A DNA stretch of 64,000 nucleotides from Halomonas sp. 'Soap Lake #6' (GCF_003031405.1 NZ_CP020469.1:1488001-1552000), one strand, 5' to 3'. Counted from the stretch's first letter, positions 1-7,293 are shown. Numbers and translations: made by a program. Notes: generated from the sequence alone by a model not told the origin.

Positions 1-194
1 TACAATAGTTACGGATTGGCTACACAACACACACACTCTGGCACTGTGCCAAATCTTAAGCAGATTACCTAAATATTTACAGAAATATATTATTATACTT
101 ATCAATGACTTGCTTGAATTACGCCAAAAAGGGTGTTTTTAGAATTTTGTACTTATCTCGTTGATGCCTATATTTAAACTGCTAACTAGGTCTA

Positions 195-338
195 GTAAAC
201 CGCCGAATAGGCAGCTGAAAAAATGCACTATGCCGTCATAGAAGATAATGACTTGTGAACCGCCGAATAGGCAGCTGATATTAGGACTGGAAGCCAGCAA
301 CGGTAATGATACACACCGCCGCAAGGCAGTATTGGTTC
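195..338 (+). CRISPR. Degenerate type I-F-like CRISPR mini-array, no cas genes
   Basis: Two 28-bp copies lie exactly 60 bp apart (195-222 and 255-282). They share the core CCGCCgaataGGCAGctga and are separated by a 32-bp spacer (223-254). A third, weaker copy follows at 311-338 with the core CCGCCgcaaGGCAG. A 28-bp repeat with a 32-bp spacer and a GTGAAC start is the type I-F format. From memory the GTGAAC...GCTGAT form resembles repeats of I-F3 (Tn7-like, CRISPR-associated transposon) arrays more than those of standalone I-F systems, which begin GTTCAC. The hairpin stem carries a C-A mismatch and the repeat ends differ, so the array is probably decayed or a specialised mini-array. No cas gene is in the window. 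Upstream sequence (1-194) is AT-rich and leader-like, without a gene. Confidence 0.62.
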
Positions 339-341
339 TCA

Positions 342-365
342 ACCCTCCAAGACTTCTTGGAGGGT
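342..365 (+). terminator. Hairpin after the mini-array
   Basis: A perfect 10-bp stem (ACCCTCCAAG / CTTGGAGGGT) with a 4-nt loop is followed on the plus strand by ATTTT. It would terminate a plus-strand transcript of the repeat array. The minus strand has no T-run, so it is not a good terminator for the antitoxin gene. Confidence 0.5.
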
Positions 366-463
366 ATTTTCGTGTTGTGGCTAGGTGAAGGCTATTGTTG
401 AAGATAAGCTGGTGCGATTCAGTGTTCTTAAAACACCTGCAGGGAAGTAATGAATACCTACCT

Positions 464-934
464 TCACGCCACGCCGCCATACTTCATAGCAAGCAGTAGA
501 CGCCGAACCTGTTTTGCCTCGATATCAGTACCACAGAGCATGACAGGTGCCTGTCCTCCCAGCGCTTCGTTCGAACTAGACATCCAGTCGATCACGGCCA
601 GCTTATCCTCGAATACCTCCATCGTAAGGTGACTTACGGTCGCAACCCTATCAAGACGTTCTGATGCCACGGAGTCCAGATTTTTCCCTTCACGTCTGCG
701 GCGGTGAACCGCCGAGACGGACATATTTAACAATGCCTTAATCTGCTTATCCTGTAGCTGAAAGGTCTCTCGCACTGTTAGGAATAACGTTGGTGAGAGG
801 CCCACCTGGATACTTTTTAAACGCTCAGACTCTTTACGCATCGCTTGGGTTGCAACAAAACGCCAGAACTCTGCTGCCCATATTTCACGCTTATTATTCC
901 TAGCTTTATGAGGCGAGATGGGTGGTTCTGGCAT
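464..934 (-). CDS. Orphan Xre/MbcA/ParS-family antitoxin (DUF2384)
   Basis: The C-terminal third has the ParS/MbcA toxin-binding signature: VFEDKLAVIDWM, then NEALGGQAPV, then a last helix ending in KYGGVA. The central part, with SVSAVHRRRREG, is a likely Xre-type HTH. Such proteins neutralise and autoregulate RES-domain toxins, which deplete NAD. The toxin gene normally follows directly. Here the downstream sequence (below 464) has no RES-like reading frame and runs straight into the CRISPR-like repeats. I prefer the ATG at 934 (GAGG six bases upstream) over an in-frame GTG at 970. Either the toxin was lost or the protein now acts as a lone regulator. Confidence 0.72.
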   Translation of the reverse strand: MPEPPISPHKARNNKREIWAAEFWRFVATQAMRKESERLKSIQVGLSPTLFLTVRETFQLQDKQIKALLNMSVSAVHRRRREGKNLDSVASERLDRVATVSHLTMEVFEDKLAVIDWMSSSNEALGGQAPVMLCGTDIEAKQVRRLLLAMKYGGVA

Positions 935-1307
935 AAGTCGCCTCGTCAAGTAGTAGTTATGAAGCTTCACATGAAGCGGAGTTAGATAACAGCATGAAGC
1001 AATGGTTTCTGGTTGAAGTGTAGTCTGTATCTCATGGTTGGTTATGCACGTGAACTATGTTTTTTGGCATCGGTACTGGATGGGGGATGTCGAAATTTGA
1101 AGAGAATATAGACATGGTATCGTGGCCAGATCAGCCATATAACCAGTTTTTCTTTTGAGCGTTTATAGCTGAATTCAACGTAAACCGTAAGGTGTCCATT
1201 TTAGCGGAATGCTTAGCAGTTTTGATCATGTGCTGCGGCCAAGAGCTGTTTATCAGAATGTTTTTTTATGACGTTATTTTGCTACCAGAGCAAACGATCG
1301 TTTTACT
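935..1307. other. Gene-free spacer
   Basis: I see no credible gene. A 23-codon frame begins at 1087 after GGGGG. An open frame without a proper start follows at about 1159-1318. Neither resembles a known protein. The base composition is AT-rich compared with the core chromosome to the right. Confidence 0.4.
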
Positions 1308-1444
1308 TTATGTCATTTAAAAGTGGAAAACTTATGTCATTTTGCGGTGGAATTCTTGGTGTAAGTGACTGTTTTTTCGTTTAGGTTATGTCAAGTTGAA
1401 GTGGAAACGACATTTCTAGTCGTTTCCTTCTTAATTTGACATAA
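1308..1444. repeat. Four 24-bp repeats, transposon-end-like
   Basis: The unit TTATGTCA-N7-GTGGAA occurs at 1308 and 1332 (head to tail, 24 bp apart) and at 1386. A fourth, diverged copy faces inward from 1444 on the opposite strand. Copies three and four form an inverted repeat around the perfect 9-bp palindrome GGAAACGAC/GTCGTTTCC. Several spaced copies of a roughly 20-bp transposase site starting TGT are typical of IS21-family and Tn7-like ends. No transposase gene is nearby, so this would be a remnant or a transposase-less element. The family is not resolved. Confidence 0.45.
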
Positions 1445-1570
1445 AATGCACAACGCAACTTAACCTTTATTGGTAGCTCAACGCATAGGTGCTTCGTCAT
1501 CTATTGCCGCAAGCGTCTTCAACCTGAGTCAAAATCTCTCCAGGTTTGCCAGTTTTAATTCTGGCTCCTC

Positions 1571-1687
1571 TCATACTGTAGTGCCTTCAATGAAAAAATG
1601 CAGTTATGAACCCCTCTTGCTAGCAGGAGCTAAGCCCATCAAACCATAGGCCAGCCAGTTGGCTAACGCCGCAAAGATATCCAACAT
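1571..1687 (-). pseudogene. N-terminal remnant of a DUF318/ArsP-type permease
   Basis: Reading from an ATG at 1687, the frame gives MLDIFAALANWLAYGLMGLA, then a TAA at 1604-1606. It continues in frame as LHFFIEGTT before a second stop at 1571-1573. This order (an amphipathic start, a short linker, then LHFFIEGTT) matches from memory the N-terminus of DUF318-type permeases, which run to about 300-350 residues. The rest of the gene is absent. It is a decayed fragment and probably not functional. Confidence 0.5.
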
Positions 1688-2068
1688 GTAGGAGACTCCC
1701 TTTGTCGTGTGCGTTGCTTGCTAGGAAGGCGCATAGCTCAACAAAAGGATGCAGGGTTGGGTTTAGATAGAGTAGTTAGTTAATAGTGTTTTGATTTAAT
1801 TGAATGCAATATATTGTGAGCTTTAATTAGCTGCTGTCGTGTGTTTTCGAACGACGACTTTAATTTTCTTATTTTTTCGTGAGTTGCGGTATTGTTTAGT
1901 GATGTTTAATTTAATTAAATGTTATCAATTGTTTTTGCTGTATGGTTTTGGTTATGTTTCTACTTAAGATGTGAAAGTTGACAGGCATCATGGAAGCATA
2001 ACTTAGTTTCCTCTAGTATGCTCCTATCAGTGTTATGCAGCTTTTATTTTCTATTCTGATAGAGGGAC
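1688..2068. other. AT-rich spacer
   Basis: No gene is seen. The stretch is strongly AT-rich (about 1790-1960). TTGACA at 1978-1983 could be a -35 element for the next gene, but no well-spaced -10 follows. Confidence 0.35.
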
Positions 2069-2566
2069 ATGCTTGTGAATAATTTAGCCGCGCTTACTTT
2101 TTTGCCTCAGGAACAGCTGAATTTAGCTCACTCATGCGAGATAGCTGATCTGAATCGATATCGATGGTTAGCGCTTACTTTTTTACCTTTTGATTCATCG
2201 GTTAGTCATTTGATGAGCGCTATAGGTATGGAGTGCGTACACCGGCTTTGTAATTTGCAAGACGTGGCAAGAAAATTGGGGCTCGGAGCTTGCGTAAATG
2301 CTGAGCCAGTAGAGGTATCCCCTCCACTCAATATAAAAAGCTCGCATTTCTTTATTATAGATGAGCCCATGGGGCATCAATTTCTCATGAGAGCCGAAGA
2401 GGCTGCTAAAGCATCGTACTCGTTTTTTAACTGGTTGCTTGAAACAAATGCGACTCCTGAGCTACATAACACATTATTCAATTTTGTAACGCAGAAAAAT
2501 AATGAGTATCGCATACTCCAAGAGTGTCGCGAGCAGCGGAAGTTCGGTTTGTCCGGGTTATCCTAG
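2069..2566 (+). CDS. Ferritin-like helical protein, hypothetical
   Basis: A 165-residue, mostly helical protein. An ExxH motif (E55-C-V-H58) inside a predicted helix, followed by a later helix beginning MRAEEAAKAS, suggests a ferritin-like di-iron fold. I do not recognise a named family, and oxidation or iron function is inference. Two starts are possible: the ATG at 2069, which sits only about two bases after GAGGG, or an in-frame GTG at 2075 with better spacing (eight bases). The gene is AT-rich like the surrounding island. It precedes the broken GGDEF gene in the same direction. Confidence 0.5.
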   Translation: MLVNNLAALTFLPQEQLNLAHSCEIADLNRYRWLALTFLPFDSSVSHLMSAIGMECVHRLCNLQDVARKLGLGACVNAEPVEVSPPLNIKSSHFFIIDEPMGHQFLMRAEEAAKASYSFFNWLLETNATPELHNTLFNFVTQKNNEYRILQECREQRKFGLSGLS

Positions 2567-2726
2567 GCAATGTGAAAATGTGCAATTGCTGTACAAGTAA
2601 TCGCTGCCATGCCAGTGGAGTACATTCATGCTTTCTTCAGTGCGTGCCGCCTAAGACTTCTTTAGCTGCCTCGATAGCAACGCCAGCTCAGTAGCTAAGA
2701 GCCTTTGGGGATGTTTTCCTGCACAG

Positions 2727-3119
2727 ATGGTGATCGTTCATAGTGTAGAGCTGAATAATTACATTGTTGAAGCGATTAACTCTTTGCAGCAAGCTTGGCT
2801 AAGCAATGAGTCGATAGGCGTGGGTAAGCAACGTAGTCATCTATTTTCACTTCCCTTGGGAGGTGAATTGGTTAAAATCTGCATCTGCTGTGCGGAAGAG
2901 GCTGTGCCGGTTCATTACGAAGCTGAGAATGGTTGCCGCGATGGAGAGAATTACCAGTGTAGCTTTAAGATTTTACTATTTCCCATCATGAATCTATCAG
3001 GAATAGCTACACATTTACTCTACATGGTTTTAAGCCCTAGTAGGCAAGCTATACGCAGATTGCTAAATACTCCGAGCAAGAACGGGAGCGCCGTGTCATG
3101 GAACGCACCGCCGAATTAG
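2727..3119 (+). CDS. Hypothetical protein, possibly part of a broken sensor gene
   Basis: A 130-residue frame with no recognisable domain and no clear ribosome-binding site. It overlaps the start of the GGDEF remnant in another frame. Its last 20 or so residues (from about SRQAIRR) lie over sequence that in the +1 frame reads as coiled-coil linker into GGDEF. It may be the N-terminal sensory half of the diguanylate cyclase, separated by a frameshift near 3040. An independent gene cannot be excluded. Confidence 0.3.
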   Translation: MVIVHSVELNNYIVEAINSLQQAWLSNESIGVGKQRSHLFSLPLGGELVKICICCAEEAVPVHYEAENGCRDGENYQCSFKILLFPIMNLSGIATHLLYMVLSPSRQAIRRLLNTPSKNGSAVSWNAPPN

Positions 3120-3621
3120 TGGCTACGAATTTGCAACTGTCCTCTCTAGCCACCCATGATCATCTTACTGAAATGCATAATCGGCATCATGTCCTTGAGC
3201 TGGCCAGCACTGAGTTCCATCGGGTTTCCCGTTATGGTCTGTCGATTTGCGTGATGATGCTGGACATTGACCACTTCAAGTCGATTAATGATGGACACGC
3301 GGCAGGTATCAGGCCCTAAAGACTGTTGCGCATGGAGTATGAACGACAGTTCGCGACTGCGATTTGGTAGGGCGATATGGCGGCGGCGAATTCATAATCG
3401 TATTACCCGAAACGGGTATTGAGGGCGCTTATGTGATTGCCGAGCGATTGAGTAGGACGCTGCAAAGCTCCAGACTTTCCATCAGCATTGGCATCGCCTC
3501 GTTTGATCGAAATGATCAGAAAATTGATGACTTAATCAAACGCGCTGATCATCTGTTATTGAATGCCAAGCGGAACGGCTGTAGTCGAATCGAATGCGCT
3601 TCTCTTGTATCGGCCCCTTGA
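3044..3621 (+). pseudogene. Frameshifted GGDEF (diguanylate cyclase) gene
   Basis: The frame opening at 3044 encodes a charged linker (EQERERRVMERTAELV), then THDHLTEMHNRHH and MLDIDHFKSINDGHAAG, the standard first half of a GGDEF domain. A one-base loss near 3307 shifts the frame to a stop at 3317. The other frame then continues as QALKTVAHGV, meets TGA at 3340-3342, and resumes with DLVGRYGGGEFIIVLPETG and SISIGIASF. The catalytic signature is GGGEF instead of GGDEF/GGEEF. About 15 residues usually found between the AERL helix and SIGIA are missing. Frameshift, nonsense codon, altered motif and deletion together mean it cannot make a normal cyclase. Confidence 0.85.
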
Positions 3622-3743
3622 TGGTTAATGAGCTAATGGTCCATATTTTTATGCTATAGTACATTCATTATCTCCGCAAAAGTCATGCTGGCATAATTAA
3701 TGTTATCGAGTTCGAAAGAGTGCTTGTCGGAATACTCCATACA

Positions 3744-3917
3744 TCAGGTATTGATAGCAGCTTCCTGAGCATCATTCTCGCTGAGTTCCAAAACCAGACT
3801 CAGTTCTTTTTCATATAAAACCAGATGATTCAGCAGCATCCGGATCTTTTCTTTTTGTGCAAAAAGTGAGGCGTTCTGTAATTTATTACCCAAATTGGTG
3901 TGCAGCAGTTGAGACAT
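3744..3917 (-). CDS. Small hypothetical protein (57 aa)
   Basis: ATG at 3917 is preceded by AAGGAG eight bases upstream, a strong ribosome-binding site. The 57-codon frame (starting MSQLLHTNLGNKLQ, ending AQEAAINT) ends at TGA 3744-3746. The protein is Leu-rich and helical with heptad-like spacing (IRMLLNHLVLYEKELSLVLE), suggesting a coiled coil. It lies 86 bp downstream of the 120-residue gene on the same strand and probably shares its transcript. No homologue is recognised. Confidence 0.5.
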   Translation of the reverse strand: MSQLLHTNLGNKLQNASLFAQKEKIRMLLNHLVLYEKELSLVLELSENDAQEAAINT

Positions 3918-4003
3918 CTCTAATGCTCCTTTAATAGTTTTGGCTGTTATTGCTGATCCAGCTTTTATTTGAAAATCGATTATGAATCGTTTGAGTGTTA
4001 ATT

Positions 4004-4366
4004 TTATATTTTACACCAAATTCGCTCTTTAAGGTCTTTGTTTAGCTCAGTCGTTTTAAGCATTCGTCTCATGTTAACGTCGGCCATGTCACTCACTACT
4101 TTATGGTAACAGGACGCCATCGATAAAGGCGTCTGTACTCCTTCAAAACCTAGCATGCAGCTTGTTAGCTTGCTATATGATTCAGTCATGGTCGAAAAAA
4201 ATTCTAGTTCATGGCGCATGTTATCATTGATCGTGTCAAACCAAATGTGCTGTAGTTTGGCTGTCAAACCATTAGTTGTCATCCAAGGCTGATACCACCA
4301 TATAAAAACGCTATCGTAGTTGGACGCGTTTATGGATTTTTTGTGGGGTGATTGTAATGTTGTCAT
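4004..4366 (-). CDS. Hypothetical helical protein (120 aa)
   Basis: The ATG at 4366 has an excellent site, GGGAGG, seven bases upstream. The protein is helical, with an aromatic N-terminal stretch (FIWWYQPWM) and a central region of polar heptads. The general look (a WWYQPW-like head, then amphipathic helices) is loosely phasin-like, but I cannot place it in a family and there is no phaC nearby. It heads a two-gene minus-strand unit with the 57-residue protein downstream. Confidence 0.55.
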   Translation of the reverse strand: MTTLQSPHKKSINASNYDSVFIWWYQPWMTTNGLTAKLQHIWFDTINDNMRHELEFFSTMTESYSKLTSCMLGFEGVQTPLSMASCYHKVVSDMADVNMRRMLKTTELNKDLKERIWCKI

Positions 4367-4749
4367 TTTCTTACCTCCCGATAGATGTAAGAAAGTATAG
4401 AAGCTAGTTGCCTTCCTGGCTCATCCATTAACCCTTGATTTAATGCTACAGATCAATATTTATGCTGTTAATAAAACAGCCACAGGTATAAGAGACGTCA
4501 TACACTGATGTAGTCCACGTCATTTCTCGCTCAAGGCCTGTTTTAGCTTCAATCGGCTTGGTTCAGGTGAATAACGAACAATGTGAGACGTCCCGAAATC
4601 AAGCGATGAGAGGAGATGTTAGATGTCGATTCGTAATTTAGATGCGCTATTCTCTCCTGGCACGCCGTCCTTCATTCATTAAGGTGTCTGCTGGTGTCTG
4701 GTTGTGCTATCACGTTAATAATAGATGCCTACTCGCTACGGATAATACG
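4367..4749. other. Spacer at the island/core boundary, with a truncated frame
   Basis: Mostly non-coding. At 4623-4682 a 19-codon frame (MSIRNLDALFSPGTPSFIH) starts seven bases after AGGAG and then stops. The opening MSIRNLDALFSP resembles, from memory, the first residues of NDP-forming acyl-CoA synthetase (Pat-like) proteins, so it may be a gene stub left by a deletion. Nothing else is seen. Confidence 0.35.
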
Positions 4750-5508
4750 ATGAAAACACTCCTGCGATGGCTCCTTGGCTGTGTGGCGCTTTTGGCGTTG
4801 CTGTTGGTGGGCCCTGCATGGATGCTGGCAAGCGGGACAATTGCGATCGATGTGCACTGGTCTAGTCTTGATCGTTCATCTGCTGGGTTGGCGCCCACAC
4901 CTGAAAGTTCGAGTGAAGCCGTGGTGCAGGTATATGCCGCTAATGCCTACAATTGGCGAGGCGCTTTTGGGGTGCATCCTTGGATCGCCATTAAAGAGGA
5001 AGGGGAGTCGAATTACCGCATTCTGCAGGTGATGAGCTGGCGCCGGCCGACCGTGGTTGCTGCCATTGATACGCCTGACCGTGCTTGGTTTGGCAATGCC
5101 CCTATGCTGCTTGCAGATTATAGAGGTGATGTTGCAAGTGCGCTTATTCCCGAAATAATCGCTGCCACGAAGCGCTACCCCAGCGCTGAACGCTATCGCG
5201 TGTGGCCAGGTCCTAATAGTAATACCTTTATTGCCTGGATTGCTCGAGAGGTTGAAGGCTTTAGCGTGGCGTTACCAGCTACTGCGGTAGGCAAAGACTT
5301 CCTATTTGATGGTGTGTTTGCTCCTACGCCCAGCGGGACGGGCTACCAGCTTTCGCTTGGCGGTGTGGTTGGCTTCTTGTTGGCGAAAGAGGAGGGTATT
5401 GAGATTAACTTGCTGGGTTTGAGTTTTGGCGTTGACGTTATGCGTCCCGCATTGAAACTGCCTGGCATAGGTAGGTTGGGGATGCCTGCGCGAGTGTTGG
5501 GAAGCTGA
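4750..5508 (+). CDS. DUF3750 family protein
   Basis: About 252 residues from the ATG at 4750, which places a single hydrophobic segment (LLRWLLGCVALLALLLVG) at the N-terminus as a membrane anchor or signal. An upstream in-frame start at 4642 would bury it behind 36 unlikely residues. The body has the DUF3750 look: VYAANAYNWRGAFGVHPWIA, WPGPNSNTFIAWI, and a glycine-rich C-terminus. The function of the family is unknown. The protein is probably periplasmic and membrane-tethered. Confidence 0.7.
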   Translation: MKTLLRWLLGCVALLALLLVGPAWMLASGTIAIDVHWSSLDRSSAGLAPTPESSSEAVVQVYAANAYNWRGAFGVHPWIAIKEEGESNYRILQVMSWRRPTVVAAIDTPDRAWFGNAPMLLADYRGDVASALIPEIIAATKRYPSAERYRVWPGPNSNTFIAWIAREVEGFSVALPATAVGKDFLFDGVFAPTPSGTGYQLSLGGVVGFLLAKEEGIEINLLGLSFGVDVMRPALKLPGIGRLGMPARVLGS

Positions 5509-5580
5509 CTGGTTGCAAGGTGGTGTTGGTGGTGTATATTTGCAGATACTTATTTGTTCATCTAGTATTTGGGGATGATA

Positions 5581-5606
5581 TTTGAGAAGAGCACTTGAGA
5601 AGAGCA
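5581..5606. repeat. 13-bp tandem duplication
   Basis: Two copies of TTTGAGAAGAGCA / CTTGAGAAGAGCA stand head to tail, with a partial third copy (TTTGAAGA) after them. They lie just upstream of the antitoxin gene. This is one of about a dozen similar short intergenic duplications in the window. Confidence 0.8.
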
Positions 5607-5633
5607 TTTGAAGATCTTTGGTGAGGATAAGCT

Positions 5634-6032
5634 ATGCAAACAGCAAACGATATTTCCCAAAACAGGGCGGCTGCTGCTGCAGGCTTAAAAGCGGCGGTAC
5701 GCATTCTGGATAAATGGCGAGCATCTGGCGAGCAGGGCGAAGCGATTTTGCGCGTTTCGCATAGCACCTATGCACGTGCTCGGCGGGGAGATCTGGCTGA
5801 AATCAAGTTGGATGGGGACCAGCTTACCCGGATCAGCTACTTGCTTAATATCCACGCTACGCTACGGATGATATTTGATAACCCTGAAAATCTTTATGGG
5901 TTCGTCAACATGGTTAACCAAAACCCCTACTTTAATGGCCGCACGCCGCTAGAAATCATGGGGTCTGGAGATTTTGCGGCGCTTTATGAAACCTTTAAGC
6001 GTATTGACAGCCTGCGGGGAAGTCAGTGGTAA
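5634..6032 (+). CDS. Xre/MbcA-type antitoxin of a RES toxin pair
   Basis: A 132-residue antitoxin. The N-terminal half carries a helical DNA-binding region (GEAILRVSHSTYARARRG). The C-terminal half has the ParS/MbcA toxin-binding module (LNIHATLRMIFDN, then NPYFNGRTPLEIM). It blocks the NAD-degrading activity of the RES toxin and, by family precedent, represses its own operon. It precedes the toxin with a short overlap (toxin GTG at 6026, antitoxin stop at 6030-6032), which implies translational coupling. It is only distantly similar to the orphan antitoxin at 464-934. Confidence 0.85.
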   Translation: MQTANDISQNRAAAAAGLKAAVRILDKWRASGEQGEAILRVSHSTYARARRGDLAEIKLDGDQLTRISYLLNIHATLRMIFDNPENLYGFVNMVNQNPYFNGRTPLEIMGSGDFAALYETFKRIDSLRGSQW

Positions 6033-6721
6033 GGGCTGCTGATTTGCCGACGTTGTCAGCTGGGAAAGTTACCGGTTATCGCTTGGTTAACAGTAAATTC
6101 CCACCTATTGACCTGTTCGATGATGTGGCGGACGCAGAAGAATTTGCCGCACTTCATGCATTGCAGGCATTAACGAATCCACGTTTACAAAATGAAGTCG
6201 GAAACTTAGCGCTGTTGCCAACGGAGCAAATTCCTTTTGGAATTCGTGGCTGCTCTTATGCGGTTGCTCCCTTTACGCATGTGAACCCACAGGGGTCGCG
6301 CTTTAGTGACGGCGGTTTTGGTGTGCTCTATTTTGCCGATACGTTTGAAACTGCCATTGCTGAAGTAAAGCATCACCAGCAGGTGTATTGGCAAAATGTC
6401 CCCGGTTTGCACTACGAGCGGTTTGTGTTTCGCGGCTTAAAAAGCACTTTCAATGAAGATGGCTTTTACGATGCGCTCACTTTACCCATTGAGCATGCTA
6501 TTTATGCACCCGATGATTACTCTATCTCGCAGCCATTTGGTGCTGAGGTCCGTCAATCTCTGGGTGGGTTGCGCTACCATTCTGTTCGTAAGCAGGGCGC
6601 AAGCTGTTGGGCGCTTACTACGCCAAGTGGTGTGGCTGACATCATCCAAACCACCCACTTGGAAATGATTTGGAACGGTGCTATCACCCAGGTAAACCAT
6701 CTGCGCTTTTCCCGACGATGA
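6026..6721 (+). CDS. RES-domain toxin (MbcT-like NAD-depleting)
   Basis: A 231-residue RES-domain protein. The core spans about residues 70-215: GSRFSDGGFGVLYFADTFET with Arg92 and Tyr102, and Glu113 in the next helix, the residues that name the fold's active site. Family members are NAD glycohydrolases or phosphorylases that cause growth arrest. It starts with GTG at 6026 inside the end of the antitoxin gene. No truncation is seen, so the pair looks functional. Confidence 0.87.
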   Translation: MVRAADLPTLSAGKVTGYRLVNSKFPPIDLFDDVADAEEFAALHALQALTNPRLQNEVGNLALLPTEQIPFGIRGCSYAVAPFTHVNPQGSRFSDGGFGVLYFADTFETAIAEVKHHQQVYWQNVPGLHYERFVFRGLKSTFNEDGFYDALTLPIEHAIYAPDDYSISQPFGAEVRQSLGGLRYHSVRKQGASCWALTTPSGVADIIQTTHLEMIWNGAITQVNHLRFSRR

Positions 6722-6733
6722 TGATAGGCGAGA

Positions 6734-7210
6734 TTAGCTATTCTGCTGCTCGGTAAAGCGCTGCATGATAGCAAGAGTTTCATCGCTTACGTGATGTTCC
6801 ATGCCTTCTGCGTCAATGCGCGCAGTGCTGTCATTAACGCCCAAAGCACGCAAAAAATGCAGCACGACATCGTGGCGCGCTCGAGAGGTTTCCGCCATTT
6901 TCTGCCCCTCTTCCGTTAGAAACAGAGAGCGGTAAGGCTTACTGGTAACTAAGCCCAGATCATTTAAGCGGCGAATCATTTTCGATACTGTCGCTTGGCT
7001 GACAGCCATTCGACTGGCGATATCCGCCGCGCGGGCTTCTCCGCGATGGCGCAGTAGGTCGCCAATCAACTCAACATAATCTTCGATTAGCTCAGTTTCA
7101 TGGGCATTACGCACCGTTTCATATTGCCTGGCATGCTGCTCCAAGGGAGGAAGTGCATCGCCGCTGAGGCTAGGTGGAGAAGAAACGCGCTGCTGTTCGT
7201 GATCACTCAT
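6734..7210 (-). CDS. mntR: Manganese-responsive regulator MntR
   Basis: A DtxR-family repressor of 158 residues. A winged HTH occupies about 45-105 (RAADIASRMAVSQATVSKMI), followed by the metal-binding/dimerisation helices (RHDVVLHFLRALGV, EGMEHHVSDETL). With Mn(II) it represses Mn uptake genes. It stands divergent from the ABC importer at 7364-10051, the expected target. The ATG at 7210 is preferred over an in-frame TTG at 7216. An extended, low-complexity N-terminus of about 25 residues precedes the HTH. Confidence 0.85.
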   Translation of the reverse strand: MSDHEQQRVSSPPSLSGDALPPLEQHARQYETVRNAHETELIEDYVELIGDLLRHRGEARAADIASRMAVSQATVSKMIRRLNDLGLVTSKPYRSLFLTEEGQKMAETSRARHDVVLHFLRALGVNDSTARIDAEGMEHHVSDETLAIMQRFTEQQNS

Positions 7211-7276
7211 TGGCAAATTTTATCAAGGTTAGTGGAAACGTTGATTGGTGATAGTAGCTTATTTTTGTGCATAATT

Positions 7277-7293
7277 GTTAGCCAAGGCTAAAC
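7277..7293. promoter_or_regulatory. Candidate MntR operator
   Basis: A perfect palindrome TTAGCCAAGGCTAA (7278-7291) lies in the 153-bp intergenic region between mntR and the importer. Position, symmetry and half-site AGCC/GGCT are consistent with a DtxR/MntR box. It could serve both divergent promoters. Confidence 0.55.

Noticed and set aside
139..480. 113-codon minus-strand frame overlapping the antitoxin end, possible toxin
   Set aside because: It has no RES-domain residues, runs through the CRISPR-like repeats and the hairpin, and its coding look (Ser/Leu/Cys-rich) is random.
1159..1318. About 52-codon open plus-strand frame
   Set aside because: No proper start or ribosome-binding site, and no recognisable sequence.
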